23,281 nt of DNA. It comes from Clostridiales bacterium UBA735. Its GTDB lineage: Bacteria; Bacillota; Clostridia; Oscillospirales; Oscillospiraceae. The DNA lies in NCBI GenBank assembly GCA_002298695.1, contig DBLB01000202.1:1-23281 (forward strand), given 5' to 3'. The notes below the pieces were generated by a model. It saw nothing but the letters and a program-made list of their open reading frames with translations. It was not told where the DNA came from and made no database searches. Made by a program: the position numbers and the translations under genes. The number at the start of each line of letters is the position of its first letter. Position 1 is the first letter of the stretch. Positions 6,246 through 14,514 of the stretch are shown one piece after another.

Positions 6246-6948
6246 ATGCTTCTTCAGGGTAGAGCAGGCAGGCACAGTAGCCAGGCTCCGGCTGATAGCA
6301 GTAGAGCGTCAGGTGCTTTTCGATCTCCTGGCTGTAGTCGTACAGCGTATGCGGCGTTCCGTTCAGCGCCGTATCGGCACAGGGGACCAGCCATTTGCGG
6401 TCGCCGTCCGGAAAAACCGCGTAGAACGAGTGATTCAGCATCTGTTCGATCGTGCGCCCCTCCACCTGCTCCATCATGTGGTTGCAGTAGCGGAAAATGA
6501 AGTCCACGCCGTGCCCCGCTGCATCGAACACCAGCTCGATCACGCAGAAGGCGACCGGCATCCGGTCCAGAATCGTGCATTTTTCCAGCATCTCCATCGG
6601 GATCGGCTTTTCCGCTGCCGCAGCAAGGGAACTCAGCTCCTGCCGCAGACGATGATGCTCCGCCAGGCTGCGCCGGCGGCCCTGAAACGTCGTGCCGTCG
6701 ATCATGGTATAGACACCGGCGCGGCTGATGTCCATAATCTGATCCTTGCGGACAGTGACACCCTTGCAGATGTTGACAAACCGTTCGCCGTCCAGGCAGG
6801 CGCGGATCTCCTTCTGCGGAATCGACGTGGAAACCAGCGTACCGTCGCACAAATGCAGAACCGTGCGCTGCGCTTCGCGCGTGATATAGAGAATCTGTCC
6901 CGGTTCGATCTGATTCCGGCGGAAAAATCTCGCAACATCTCTCGCCAT
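6244..6948 (-). CDS. LytTR DNA-binding domain protein with C-terminal PAS-like domain
   Basis: 234 residues. About residues 15-96 match a LytTR DNA-binding domain: ILYITREAQRTVLHLCDG, then RFVNICKGVTVRKDQIMDI, then a G-T-T-F-Q-G-R-R-R end where the family has its conserved arginines. After a helical linker, residues ~122-234 look like a PAS fold (CTILDRMPVAFCVIELVFDA, then FIFRYCNHMMEQVEGRTIEQ, where the family has an N-x-A/M segment). Typical LytTR regulators have a receiver domain in front. Here the sensory part is behind, and no histidine kinase is nearby, so it is probably a one-component regulator sensing a small ligand. GGGGGC six bases before the ATG supports the start. Target genes are unknown. 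Confidence 0.85.
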   Translation of the reverse strand: MARDVARFFRRNQIEPGQILYITREAQRTVLHLCDGTLVSTSIPQKEIRACLDGERFVNICKGVTVRKDQIMDISRAGVYTMIDGTTFQGRRRSLAEHHRLRQELSSLAAAAEKPIPMEMLEKCTILDRMPVAFCVIELVFDAAGHGVDFIFRYCNHMMEQVEGRTIEQMLNHSFYAVFPDGDRKWLVPCADTALNGTPHTLYDYSQEIEKHLTLYCYQPEPGYCACLLYPEEA

Positions 6949-6984
6949 CGATCTGCCCCCTTTATCGTACTCATTATCAGATAC

Positions 6985-7013
6985 ATTCTACCATGGAATC
7001 CGCTTGATTGCAA
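6985..7013 (-). promoter_or_regulatory. Promoter of the LytTR-PAS gene
   Basis: On the - strand, TTGCAA (7013-7008) and TAGAAT (6990-6985) are 17 bases apart, about 36 bases before the ATG. Confidence 0.65.
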
Positions 7014-7021
7014 GAAAGAAT

Positions 7022-7067
7022 CTGCAAAAAATAACAGGCCGCCCGCAATACAGACGGCCCGTTATTT
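7022..7067 (-). terminator. Terminator of the transketolase operon
   Basis: A 13-bp stem with one G-U (7029-7041 paired with 7055-7067, containing GGCCG and CGGCC) is followed on the - strand by TTTT. It lies about 43 bases past the stop of the transketolase C-terminal subunit and ends the long TRAP-to-transketolase transcription unit. Confidence 0.85.
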
Positions 7068-7109
7068 CAGGGATATCAGAAAGAGAAAGAGTATATCTGA
7101 ACGAAAAGA

Positions 7110-8045
7110 TTACTTCTTGGCGATCGTCTCGCGGACCTTCGCCGCGATGGCGTTCGCGTCGAGGCCGTACTTGGCCTGAAGCTTGGCATACGGGCCGCAC
7201 TCGCCGTGGCAGTCGTTGACGCCGACAAAGCCCATCGGGACCTTGCAGTTGTCTTTGGCCAGGACTTCGGCAACAGCGCTGCCAAGGCCGCCGTAGATGT
7301 TATGCTCTTCCGCGCTGATGATCGCGCCGGTTTCTGCCGCGCAGCGGACGATGAGCGCCTCATCGATCGGCTTGATGCAGAACATATCGACAACGCGGAC
7401 ACTGATGCCTTCCGCAGCGAGCAGCTCGGCAGCCTGCATGGCGTTTGCAACCATCAGGCCGCAGGCGATGATCGTCGCGTCCTTGCCCTCGCGCACCACG
7501 AAGCCCTTGCCGGCCTCGAACCTGGTGTCGGACGTATAGAGATCCGGGAATGCGTCACGGGACATGCGAAGGTACATCGGCTTCGGAGACTCGATGGCAT
7601 GCTTGACGACCCAGTGTGTCTGCGTCTCGTCGGACGGGACATAGACCTCAAAGTTCGGGAGCGTGCGCATGACAGCGAGATCTTCCAGGGAATGATGGCT
7701 CGGACCGTCAAACGCATCGGACATGCCGCCATAGGCGCCGACGAGCTTGATGGGGAGCTTGGAATAGGAACCGAACGCTCTGGCCGGGGTCAGACCGATG
7801 GAGGTCAGGAACACGGCGAACGTATTGACGAACGGGATCTTGCCGACGGAGGCCAGACCGGCCGCCATGGCAGTCATGTTGGCCTCGGCAATACCGACGT
7901 TCAGGAAGCGGTCCGGATAAGCCTTGCCGAACATGGCAGACTGCGTGGAGCAGCTGACGTCGGCGTCCAGCACGACGACATTCTGATACTCCTTGCCCAT
8001 TTCAACCAGTGCTTCGCCATAGGCGACACGGATAGACTTGCTCAT
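7110..8045 (-). CDS. Transketolase, C-terminal subunit
   Basis: 311 residues covering the pyrimidine-binding and C-terminal domains of a thiamine-diphosphate transketolase. FLNVGIAEANMTAMAAGLA carries the catalytic glutamate (Glu54) that activates the cofactor. Later VVDMFCIKPID and the AEEHNIYGGLGSAVAEVLA segment are typical of the transketolase/DXS C-terminal domain. The N-terminal half is encoded by the gene just upstream, overlapping by four bases (ATGA), so the two proteins form a split transketolase as in many Firmicutes and archaea. The reaction moves two-carbon ketol units between sugar phosphates. Last gene of the TRAP operon, suggesting that the imported substrate ends as a pentulose or hexulose phosphate. 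Confidence 0.95.
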   Translation of the reverse strand: MSKSIRVAYGEALVEMGKEYQNVVVLDADVSCSTQSAMFGKAYPDRFLNVGIAEANMTAMAAGLASVGKIPFVNTFAVFLTSIGLTPARAFGSYSKLPIKLVGAYGGMSDAFDGPSHHSLEDLAVMRTLPNFEVYVPSDETQTHWVVKHAIESPKPMYLRMSRDAFPDLYTSDTRFEAGKGFVVREGKDATIIACGLMVANAMQAAELLAAEGISVRVVDMFCIKPIDEALIVRCAAETGAIISAEEHNIYGGLGSAVAEVLAKDNCKVPMGFVGVNDCHGECGPYAKLQAKYGLDANAIAAKVRETIAKK

Positions 8046-8878
8046 TCCTGCACACCTCCCAGTTCCTTCATCGCCTGTGCAAAGCTGGCGTCATCGATGG
8101 CCTTGCCATGCCAGGTGTTCTTGCCTTCCATAAAGGAAACGCCCTTGCCCTTGACGGTATGCGCCAGGATCATGGTGGGCTTGCCCTTGACGGTCTTTGC
8201 CTGCTCCAGCGCATCAACGAGCTGCGCGACATCGTGGCCGTCGCACTCGATGACGTTCCAGCCGAAGGCTGCGAACTTCTGGGTCAGGTCGCCGGTGGGC
8301 ATAATGTCGGCGGTCACGCCGTCGAGCTGGACGCGGTTCCAGTCGACGATGGCGCAGAGGTTGTCCACACCGAACTTTGCGCCGGACATGCAGGCTTCCC
8401 AGACGGTGCCTTCGTCGATCTCACCGTCGCCTAGGACCGCATAAACACGGGCGTCGGAGTCGTCCATGCGCAGGCCAATGGCCATGCCGAGGGCAGCGGA
8501 GAGGCCGATGCCGAGCGGGCCGGAGCTCGCGTCGACGCCCGGGGTCTCCAGGCAGCAGGGATGGCCCTGCAGGCGGGTCTCAAAATCACGCAGCGTGTGC
8601 ATTTCCTCCACCGGGAAGAAGCCTTTTTCGGCCAGAACACGGTAGAGCATCGGGGCGGCATGGCCCTTGCAGAGCACGAGGCGGTCACGGTCGGCCCACT
8701 TGGGGTCCTTCGGGTCGACGCGCATCTGCGCGAAATACAGGGATGTTAAAATTTCACAGACAGAGAGCGAGCCGCCGGGATGGCCGGTCTGCTTCTCGTG
8801 CAGAATTGTCAGCACATCAATGCGGAACTTGCGGCAGAGCTCGTTCAGTTCCTGAACTTTTTCTTCAGTCAGTTTCAT
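8042..8878 (-). CDS. Transketolase, N-terminal subunit
   Basis: 278 residues forming the diphosphate-binding domain of a split transketolase. His33 in TGHPGG, the KGHAAP segment at 71-76 and the thiamine-diphosphate/Mg2+ motif from GDGEIDEG (150-157) to Asn181 in VDWNRVQLDG are all intact. GGAGG six bases before the ATG marks the start. A 12-bp hairpin in the 74-base gap to the upstream URO-D gene could set different mRNA levels for the two parts of the operon. Split transketolases inside sugar-catabolic operons are often accessory copies beside a housekeeping enzyme; whether that holds here cannot be seen from this window. Confidence 0.95.
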   Translation of the reverse strand: MKLTEEKVQELNELCRKFRIDVLTILHEKQTGHPGGSLSVCEILTSLYFAQMRVDPKDPKWADRDRLVLCKGHAAPMLYRVLAEKGFFPVEEMHTLRDFETRLQGHPCCLETPGVDASSGPLGIGLSAALGMAIGLRMDDSDARVYAVLGDGEIDEGTVWEACMSGAKFGVDNLCAIVDWNRVQLDGVTADIMPTGDLTQKFAAFGWNVIECDGHDVAQLVDALEQAKTVKGKPTMILAHTVKGKGVSFMEGKNTWHGKAIDDASFAQAMKELGGVQE

Positions 8879-8908
8879 TATGATCCTCCGATCATGCAGG
8901 TTTTCTGT

Positions 8909-8937
8909 GCTGACCGGGACGGACTGTCCCGGTCAGC
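8909..8937 (-). repeat. Intra-operon hairpin between URO-D and transketolase genes
   Basis: GCTGACCGGGAC and GTCCCGGTCAGC form a perfect 12-bp stem with a 5-base loop, 16 bases past the URO-D stop. No T-run follows on the - strand, so an mRNA-stabilising or processing element fits better than full termination. Confidence 0.6.
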
Positions 8938-8952
8938 GGCAGTTTACGGTTT

Positions 8953-10158
8953 TTACTCTTTCACGGCAGCGTCCGCAATGGCGCGTCTGGCCGTGGCAAT
9001 GAATTCGCGGCACTTTGCGATGGTCTTGTCCGGCGTGCCGAGGCAGCCGACGTTGTTGGCACGGATGGTGTAGCCCTTGGCATCGGTGTCGTTCAGCTCT
9101 TTGCAGATGCCGTACACGCGGTCATACATGCCCTGCGCGTCGGTGCTGATGACGTCCTTGATCGGGTTCAGGCAGACCTCGATGGCGCTCTTCTGGCCGA
9201 ATGCCTTGCCGGCAGCCGTTGCAGAGGACCACGGGCCCTTGTGGATCATGTCGATGTTGGGGATCTCCGCGATTGCCGGATAGAGCTTATCCAGCGTGCC
9301 GCAGCTGTGCCAGTAGTACAGGCCGCCGAAGCGCTCGCTGAGGCGCTCCTCATGCGGACGGACGCGCTCTTCGTAGAGGCTCGGGGACAGCGTCGGCGTA
9401 TTGACCTCGTCGTTGAAGAGGTTGATCTTGCCGATCTTATGGCCGAGATACTTCTCAAGCTCGTCGAAGTACTGGATCTGACGGTCGGTGAAGAACTTCA
9501 TGTAGGTATCCATGAAGTCGTCCTCGTCGTCCAGCATGTCGCTGAGCACGTCTTCAAAGCCGCGGGCGTAGGTGGCGACGCCGAACGGGCCGCGCTCCCA
9601 CTCCGGGAAGATGACGTCAAAGTCCGGATCGAGCTGCGAACGGCAGTACTCATAGATCTTGACGGCGTCTTCCATCTGGCCGGTGTGATAGAAGTCGAAT
9701 TCCGGAATCTTCTCAAGATCTTCCGGCTCTTTGAGGAAGTATTTGAAGTCGATCCAGGGGTCGTTGACATCGGAATAGACCACACGCATGCCGATCAGGC
9801 TGGCTTCGAATGCAGAACCCATCCAGATGGGGATCATCTTGTCGACAAAGATGTCGTCCTCGAACAGCTTGAAGCGCTCGATGCGCATCTTCATGTAGTT
9901 CTCCAGGAACACTTCCGGCTTGCGGTAGTAGTCCTCGACGCTGTAGCCCAGATAAGCGCCCCAGAAGTTGGTGTTGCAGTCCATCTGAAGCGGGGCCGCG
10001 CCGTACTTCGACTTGCCGTCGATGCGCGGGGTGCCGCGCCACTGGTCGCGGGTGGTCTTCTGGATGCAGGCCCACTTTGCCTTCCGCTTCTGGTTGGCTT
10101 CGCTGGCCTCCAGCTCGCGGTATTCATCCATCAGACGTTTGATTGTATCAGTTGCCAT
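8953..10158 (-). CDS. Uroporphyrinogen decarboxylase (URO-D) superfamily protein
   Basis: 401 residues of the URO-D/methyltransferase superfamily, a TIM-barrel group that includes HemE and the corrinoid-methyltransferases MtaA/MtbA. The YYWHSCGTLDKLYPAIAEI segment in the last third has the H-x-C-G element seen in the methyltransferase branch. The N-terminal FxRQxxG-type substrate motif of true HemE was not found, so haem synthesis is unlikely. Members of this branch are common in sugar-catabolic operons of gut Firmicutes, but their reaction is not known. The frame continues to 10173. GGAGG six bases before the ATG at 10158 (MATDTIKRL) decides the start. It follows the TRAP large permease by 41 bases in the same operon. 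Confidence 0.85.
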   Translation of the reverse strand: MATDTIKRLMDEYRELEASEANQKRKAKWACIQKTTRDQWRGTPRIDGKSKYGAAPLQMDCNTNFWGAYLGYSVEDYYRKPEVFLENYMKMRIERFKLFEDDIFVDKMIPIWMGSAFEASLIGMRVVYSDVNDPWIDFKYFLKEPEDLEKIPEFDFYHTGQMEDAVKIYEYCRSQLDPDFDVIFPEWERGPFGVATYARGFEDVLSDMLDDEDDFMDTYMKFFTDRQIQYFDELEKYLGHKIGKINLFNDEVNTPTLSPSLYEERVRPHEERLSERFGGLYYWHSCGTLDKLYPAIAEIPNIDMIHKGPWSSATAAGKAFGQKSAIEVCLNPIKDVISTDAQGMYDRVYGICKELNDTDAKGYTIRANNVGCLGTPDKTIAKCREFIATARRAIADAAVKE

Positions 10159-10199
10159 AGTAATCCTCCACAAAATAAAACGGTAGCTTGCTGTCAGAA

Positions 10200-11483
10200 T
10201 CAGCCGAGGGCCACGGTGGGAAGCCAGGTGGAAATGCCAGGAATGAGAATGGTCAGAATCAGGACGACCATCTCTGCAATGACCATCGGAACCAGAGGCT
10301 TATAGCACTTCTGGACGGGGATGCCCTGGATGAAGGACGTCGCGGAGAGGAGCGCGCCGACGGGCGGCGTGACCTGCGCAACACACTGGCACATGACCAC
10401 GATCAGGCCGAACTGGATGGGATTGATGCCGAACTTGACCGCGATCGGTGCAAGAACCGGCGCGAAGACGATCATCGCCGCAGTGCTCTCCATGAACATA
10501 CCGAGGATGAAGAGGAAGAGCACGATGATGAGCATGACGAGCAGCGGGTTGGTGGTAATGCCGCCGAGGAACGTGCCGATGGTCTCTGCGAAGTTCAGGC
10601 GGATGAGGACGAAGCCCATCATGTTGGCCAGGCCGACCATGACCAGCGTCGTCGCCGAGGAAAGAGCAGCCTTGGCAAAAATGCCGGGCAGATCCTTTAC
10701 CTTCAGGCCGCGGTAGACAAACAGGCCCAGGATGATGCCGTAGATGCAGGCGACCATACCGGCTTCCGTCGGGCTGGAGAACCCAGCCATGGTGCCGCCG
10801 ATGATGATGACCGGCATGAACAGGGCGGGCAGCGCAGAAAGGATGGCCTTCGCGCGCTCTTTACCGGGCATTTTGTCCGCAACCGCGATGTTGTTCTTCT
10901 TGGCATAGAAGTAGCTGCAGATCATGAGGCCGACGCCGCAGAGGATGCCGGGGACAATGCCCGCGAGGAACATCGAACCGACAGACAGGTTGGCGTAGGA
11001 GCAGTACATGATCATCAGGATGCTCGGCGGGATGATGGGGCCGAGCGTGCCGCCGCAGGCCTGCAGTGCGCAGATAAAGTCAGTGCCGTAGCCTTCCTTG
11101 CGCATGGCCGGGGCGAGCAGGTTGCTGAACGCCAGCGCCGTCGCCATGGCAGAACCGGAGACGGAAGCGAAGAGCATACAGGAAACGACGCACACATGGG
11201 CCAGACTGCCGCGGACGCGGCCGACAACGGCGCGGGAGAAGGAAACGATCTGCTCAGAGATGTTGCCGCCTTCCATCAGAACGCCGGAAAGGATGAAGAA
11301 CGGAACGGCGACCATGGAGATCGAGTTGATGCCGGAGAAAATCTTCATGGCAGCGCTGATCGGCGCGATCGTGCCCTGCATGAACATCGTCAGGACGCCT
11401 GCTGCGCCCATTGAGAAGGCCAGAGGAACATTGAAGACCAGCAGGAACATGAAAATGCCGAAGCAAATCAGTGCAAGACCCAT
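10200..11483 (-). CDS. TRAP transporter large permease (DctM family)
   Basis: 427 residues, about 12 hydrophobic helices along the whole length, and the conserved VPFFILSG and GGTLGPIIPPS motifs of DctM-type permeases. With the small permease and binding protein encoded just upstream it forms a Na+-driven tripartite uptake system that typically carries carboxylate substrates, including sugar acids. Length is normal. Its ATG follows the small-permease stop by five bases, with GGAGG inside the end of that gene. The gene order P-Q-M is the usual one. Confidence 0.95.
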   Translation of the reverse strand: MGLALICFGIFMFLLVFNVPLAFSMGAAGVLTMFMQGTIAPISAAMKIFSGINSISMVAVPFFILSGVLMEGGNISEQIVSFSRAVVGRVRGSLAHVCVVSCMLFASVSGSAMATALAFSNLLAPAMRKEGYGTDFICALQACGGTLGPIIPPSILMIMYCSYANLSVGSMFLAGIVPGILCGVGLMICSYFYAKKNNIAVADKMPGKERAKAILSALPALFMPVIIIGGTMAGFSSPTEAGMVACIYGIILGLFVYRGLKVKDLPGIFAKAALSSATTLVMVGLANMMGFVLIRLNFAETIGTFLGGITTNPLLVMLIIVLFLFILGMFMESTAAMIVFAPVLAPIAVKFGINPIQFGLIVVMCQCVAQVTPPVGALLSATSFIQGIPVQKCYKPLVPMVIAEMVVLILTILIPGISTWLPTVALG

Positions 11484-11488
11484 ATTAC

Positions 11489-11992
11489 TCAGCCCTCCTT
11501 CTTCTCATCGCTCTCTTCCTTGGGCAGGAAGTCGCGAACCATGTTTTTCAGGTGTGCGATCACACACAGCACGAAACTGATCGGCATGATGACGTAGACG
11601 ACGGACATCGGCCACTGCATCGCCGAGGATTTCACGGTGGTATTCTGGAGCGTCAGCTGCCAAGTCGGGAAAATCAGGTAAACCAGAACCGCGAGCATCA
11701 CAAAGTCGCCGATGATATGGGTCTTTTCGAGCAGCTTTTTCTTGTTCGGGCAGAAGATCGCCGTCAGGTCGACTTCAAGGTTCTTTCTCGCACTGACCAG
11801 ATAGACGCAGGCCACAAAGCTCATGTAGAACATCAGGAATCGGACCAACTCGTTCGCCCACACCAGCGGGTGTCCGGCCAGACGTGAAGCCACGTCTGAC
11901 GCGGAGACCACCAGCATGGCGAAGAGGATGATTCCCGCAAAGTAGTAGAAAAGCTTGAAAAACTTATCCAATGCGTCGCATACTTTTCTCAT
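11489..11992 (-). CDS. TRAP transporter small permease (DctQ family)
   Basis: 167 residues with four predicted membrane helices and the family's RLAGHPLVWANELVRFLMF region near residues 35-53, which includes the conserved W-x-x-E. It forms the membrane complex with the large permease encoded five bases downstream. The gene lies 53 bases after the binding-protein gene. The charged C-terminal tail (PKEESDEKKEG) is probably cytosolic and of no clear function. Confidence 0.93.
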   Translation of the reverse strand: MRKVCDALDKFFKLFYYFAGIILFAMLVVSASDVASRLAGHPLVWANELVRFLMFYMSFVACVYLVSARKNLEVDLTAIFCPNKKKLLEKTHIIGDFVMLAVLVYLIFPTWQLTLQNTTVKSSAMQWPMSVVYVIMPISFVLCVIAHLKNMVRDFLPKEESDEKKEG

Positions 11993-12045
11993 ATGCCTTG
12001 AATCCCCCTTCTAAAGATTTCGGGTTAATATGCGGCTGCGGATGA

Positions 12046-13167
12046 TCAGTTGGCGAGGGCCTGGATGGAAGCGATCAGATCGGCGCCGCCGTCGACGGTG
12101 TCTTCGAAGTTCTTCCAGACAGTCTCCTGCATCTTGGCCTTGATGGCATCGGTGTCGATCTCAACGATCTCCAGACCGCATTCGTTGACCAGCAGGTCTT
12201 CGTAGTAGTCTTCCATCTCTTCGGAGTAGCTCATACCGTACGCCTGAGCGTCTTCCGCAGCGCGGTCGATGACAGCCTTGGCCTCGTCGTCCAGGCTCTC
12301 ATACTTGGCCTCGTTCATGAAGTAGTCGAGGTCGCACCAGATGTGGTAGGTCTTGGTGATGTAGCTCAGCTGCTCATACCAGGAAGCGTTGTAAACGGTG
12401 ATATAGGGGTTTTCAACGGCGTCAACAATGCCGGTCTGAAGCGCGGTGTAGACTTCGGAGCTGGCAACAATGGTGGTAGCGCAGCCGAGGGCCTGGAAGG
12501 TGTCAACGTAGACCTGGATGTCGGGAACGCGGATGCGGAGGCCGTTCAGATCGTCCAGCGTGGTGACCGGGGTCTTGGTGAAGATGTGACGGAAGCCGCT
12601 GGCGGAACCGGCCAGGCAGCGGATACCGGTCTGGTCGATGAGCTCCTGGGTCATCTGCTTGAAGACATCGCTCTTATAGAACGCCATGACATGGTCATAG
12701 TTCTGGAACATGTAGCCGAGGGAGACAACGCTGCCCTTCGCGTAGCCATTGGCAGAAGCCATGGTCGCCCAGTCGTTTTCGCAGATGTCGATGCCGCCGT
12801 TGCGGACTTCGGAAGCGGTCTCAGACTGAGAACCGAGCTTGCCGTCGGTGTAAAGCTCGCACTTGATCTTGCCGTCGCTGTACTCCTCGATCAGCTCGCA
12901 GAGCTTCTGCAGGCCGGAACCGGCAGCCGTGGTGGCGTTGTTATGGGAAGCAACGACCAGCGTATACTCGCCGCCGGTGTAGCCGTTGGACTCGCCGTCG
13001 GTGGAAGCGTCTTCGGAGGAAGTGTCGGTGGAATCGGTGGGCTCGGCGGTGTCAGCCGCTGTCTCGGCCGCAGTGTCGTTGGTGGTGGTGTCATTGGTCT
13101 TGGATGCGCAGGCCGCCAGAGAAAGCAGCATAACGCACGCGAGAAGGAGCGCAATCAGTTTTTTCAT
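12046..13167 (-). CDS. TRAP transporter substrate-binding protein (DctP family), lipoprotein
   Basis: 373 residues. A lipoprotein signal peptide ends with the lipobox LAAC (Cys20), so the protein is anchored outside the membrane. It is followed by a ~40-residue Thr/Asp/Glu/Ser-rich linker. The DctP domain has LNGLRIRVPD (Arg211/Arg213; one is the usual carboxylate-binding arginine), ALGCATTIVASSEVYTALQT and GIVDAVENP. The arginine points to an acid substrate, consistent with the racemase and dehydrogenase encoded next to it, but the ligand cannot be identified from sequence. First gene of the transport operon, with its own strong promoter. Confidence 0.95.
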   Translation of the reverse strand: MKKLIALLLACVMLLSLAACASKTNDTTTNDTAAETAADTAEPTDSTDTSSEDASTDGESNGYTGGEYTLVVASHNNATTAAGSGLQKLCELIEEYSDGKIKCELYTDGKLGSQSETASEVRNGGIDICENDWATMASANGYAKGSVVSLGYMFQNYDHVMAFYKSDVFKQMTQELIDQTGIRCLAGSASGFRHIFTKTPVTTLDDLNGLRIRVPDIQVYVDTFQALGCATTIVASSEVYTALQTGIVDAVENPYITVYNASWYEQLSYITKTYHIWCDLDYFMNEAKYESLDDEAKAVIDRAAEDAQAYGMSYSEEMEDYYEDLLVNECGLEIVEIDTDAIKAKMQETVWKNFEDTVDGGADLIASIQALAN

Positions 13168-13224
13168 TGTTGGACCTCTTTCTGTTGTTTTGTTTTATTC
13201 ACAGGCTTCCCTGTTGAATACACT

Positions 13225-13253
13225 ATTATAATTATAACTATAATACCGGACAA
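13225..13253 (-). promoter_or_regulatory. Promoter of the TRAP transport operon
   Basis: On the - strand, TTGTCC (13253-13248) is followed after 17 bases by a perfect TATAAT (13230-13225). The start near 13218 gives a ~50-nt leader and an AGAGG ribosome binding site before the binding-protein ATG. The spacer is a near-palindromic AT-rich run. The promoter directly follows the dehydrogenase stop codon, so the operon can also be read separately. Confidence 0.75.
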
Positions 13254-13266
13254 ATGTGGGAACGGA

Positions 13267-14310
13267 TCAGTCGTCGATCGGGAGCAGGAAGATCTTGCAG
13301 CCCTTCTTGTTCTGGAAGGCGTCAAATGCCTCTTCCCACTGGTCGATCGGGTACTTGGCTGTCACGAGCGGCTTCAGGTTGACCAGGCCGTTCTCGATGA
13401 GCTGAATGGCCTTGCGCCAGCTGTGGTTTCTGGAACCCATGGAACCGGAGAAATGCAGTTCCTTGTAGCAGATCGTCTCGATCGGGAACTCGATCTTGCG
13501 GCCGGCCAGACCGATCTGAGTGAAGTAGCCGCGCTTGCGGATCAGCTCCAGACCCATGTTTGTGCCGGACTGGGAACCGGAGCACTCGAGGACAACGTCC
13601 GCGCCGTAGCCGCGGGTGTAGCCTTCGACCAGTGCCTTCATGTCATCGACCTGAACGTTCGCGGTGTAGTCGCACGCGCCCATCTCCTTGGCCATTTTCA
13701 GGCGGTCGGCATCAATGTTCGTGCCGGCGAGCAGGACGGTCGCGCCGCTGGCCTTGGCGACCTGTGCCGCCATGATGCCGATGGCGCCGCATCCAACTAC
13801 GAGGACGAAGTCGCCGGCGACGATCTTGCACTGGTCGTAGACCGCGTGGCAGACGCAGGCCAGAGGCTCGGTCATGGCCGCGGAAGTAAAGTCGACATGG
13901 TCAGCAATCTTATGAACGCGGTCTTCGGGAACGACGGTATACTTTGTGAAGATGCCGTTGAACCAATAGCCGAGCGTCTTGCGCTCCACGCAGAGGTTGT
14001 AGAAGCCGTCGCGGCAGTAGTCGCACTTGCCGCAGTAGTGATACGCCGTTTCGGAGACGACGCGGTCGCCGGGCTTGAAGTTGGTGACGCCTTCGCCGAC
14101 AGACTCGACGACGCCTGAAAATTCATGGCCGGTCGTCACGGGCGGGCGGACGGGAATGGCGATATCGCTGTGCAGGATATGCAGGTCGGAACCGCAGATA
14201 CCTGCTTCCACAATGCGGATCTTGACCTGACCAGGGGCAGCAACGGGTTCTTCCACATCCCGGATCTCCATGTTGCCCGGGCCGGCTGCATACTTGACAA
14301 GTGCTTTCAT
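13267..14310 (-). CDS. Zinc-dependent alcohol/polyol dehydrogenase (MDR family)
   Basis: 347 residues of the medium-chain dehydrogenase/reductase family, closest in layout to sorbitol and threonine dehydrogenases. The catalytic zinc site is visible as Cys39 ([10 protein letters not shown]), His62-Glu63 (TTGHEFSG) and Glu148 ([10 protein letters not shown]). The structural zinc site is Cys93, Cys96, Cys99 and Cys107 ([16 protein letters not shown]). The Rossmann motif VVGCGAIG lies near 171-178. It should oxidise a secondary hydroxyl with NAD(P)+. GGAGAG lies about ten bases before the ATG. The 204-base upstream gap carries an element shared with the GntR regulator's promoter, suggesting control by that regulator. 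The substrate is probably an intermediate of the same hydroxy-acid or sugar-acid pathway. Confidence 0.95.
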   Translation of the reverse strand: MKALVKYAAGPGNMEIRDVEEPVAAPGQVKIRIVEAGICGSDLHILHSDIAIPVRPPVTTGHEFSGVVESVGEGVTNFKPGDRVVSETAYHYCGKCDYCRDGFYNLCVERKTLGYWFNGIFTKYTVVPEDRVHKIADHVDFTSAAMTEPLACVCHAVYDQCKIVAGDFVLVVGCGAIGIMAAQVAKASGATVLLAGTNIDADRLKMAKEMGACDYTANVQVDDMKALVEGYTRGYGADVVLECSGSQSGTNMGLELIRKRGYFTQIGLAGRKIEFPIETICYKELHFSGSMGSRNHSWRKAIQLIENGLVNLKPLVTAKYPIDQWEEAFDAFQNKKGCKIFLLPIDD

Positions 14311-14350
14311 GACTTTGCTCTCCTTTGCTTTTGGTTGCTTAAATTATTGT

Positions 14351-14371
14351 GATATTCAATTGATATATCAG
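14351..14371 (-). promoter_or_regulatory. Candidate GntR operator before the dehydrogenase gene
   Basis: On the - strand the element begins CTGATATATCA (14371-14361) and ends G-A-ATATC (14355-14351). Of its 21 positions, 18 match the element downstream of the GntR promoter at 16487-16507. It lies about 40 bases before the dehydrogenase ATG. Confidence 0.5.
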
Positions 14372-14475
14372 ACGCCTACAAAAAAGCATCCTCAATAAGA
14401 ATCACGGTTTGAAAAAGGAATCTGACTCACAATTTGAAACAATGTTCTCGGGGACAATGGATTCTGCCGAACCCC

Positions 14476-14492
14476 GCGGAGCAGCGCTCCGC
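14476..14492 (-). repeat. Hairpin after the LarA-like gene
   Basis: GCGGAGC and GCTCCGC form a 7-bp stem with a 3-base loop, 22 bases past the stop of the racemase-like gene. No T-run follows, so termination is uncertain and read-through into the dehydrogenase gene is possible. Confidence 0.4.
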
Positions 14493-14514
14493 AGGAATTC
14501 CGGCGCTGGATTAT

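Noticed and set aside
8953..10158. Haem biosynthesis HemE
   Set aside because: The N-terminal substrate motif of HemE was not found, and the gene lies in a transport/transketolase operon with no other haem genes. The H-x-C-G element fits the methyltransferase-like branch.
12343..14118. 591-residue open frame on the + strand
   Set aside because: Antisense to the DctP and dehydrogenase genes, both of which have intact family motifs. It is a GC-driven shadow.
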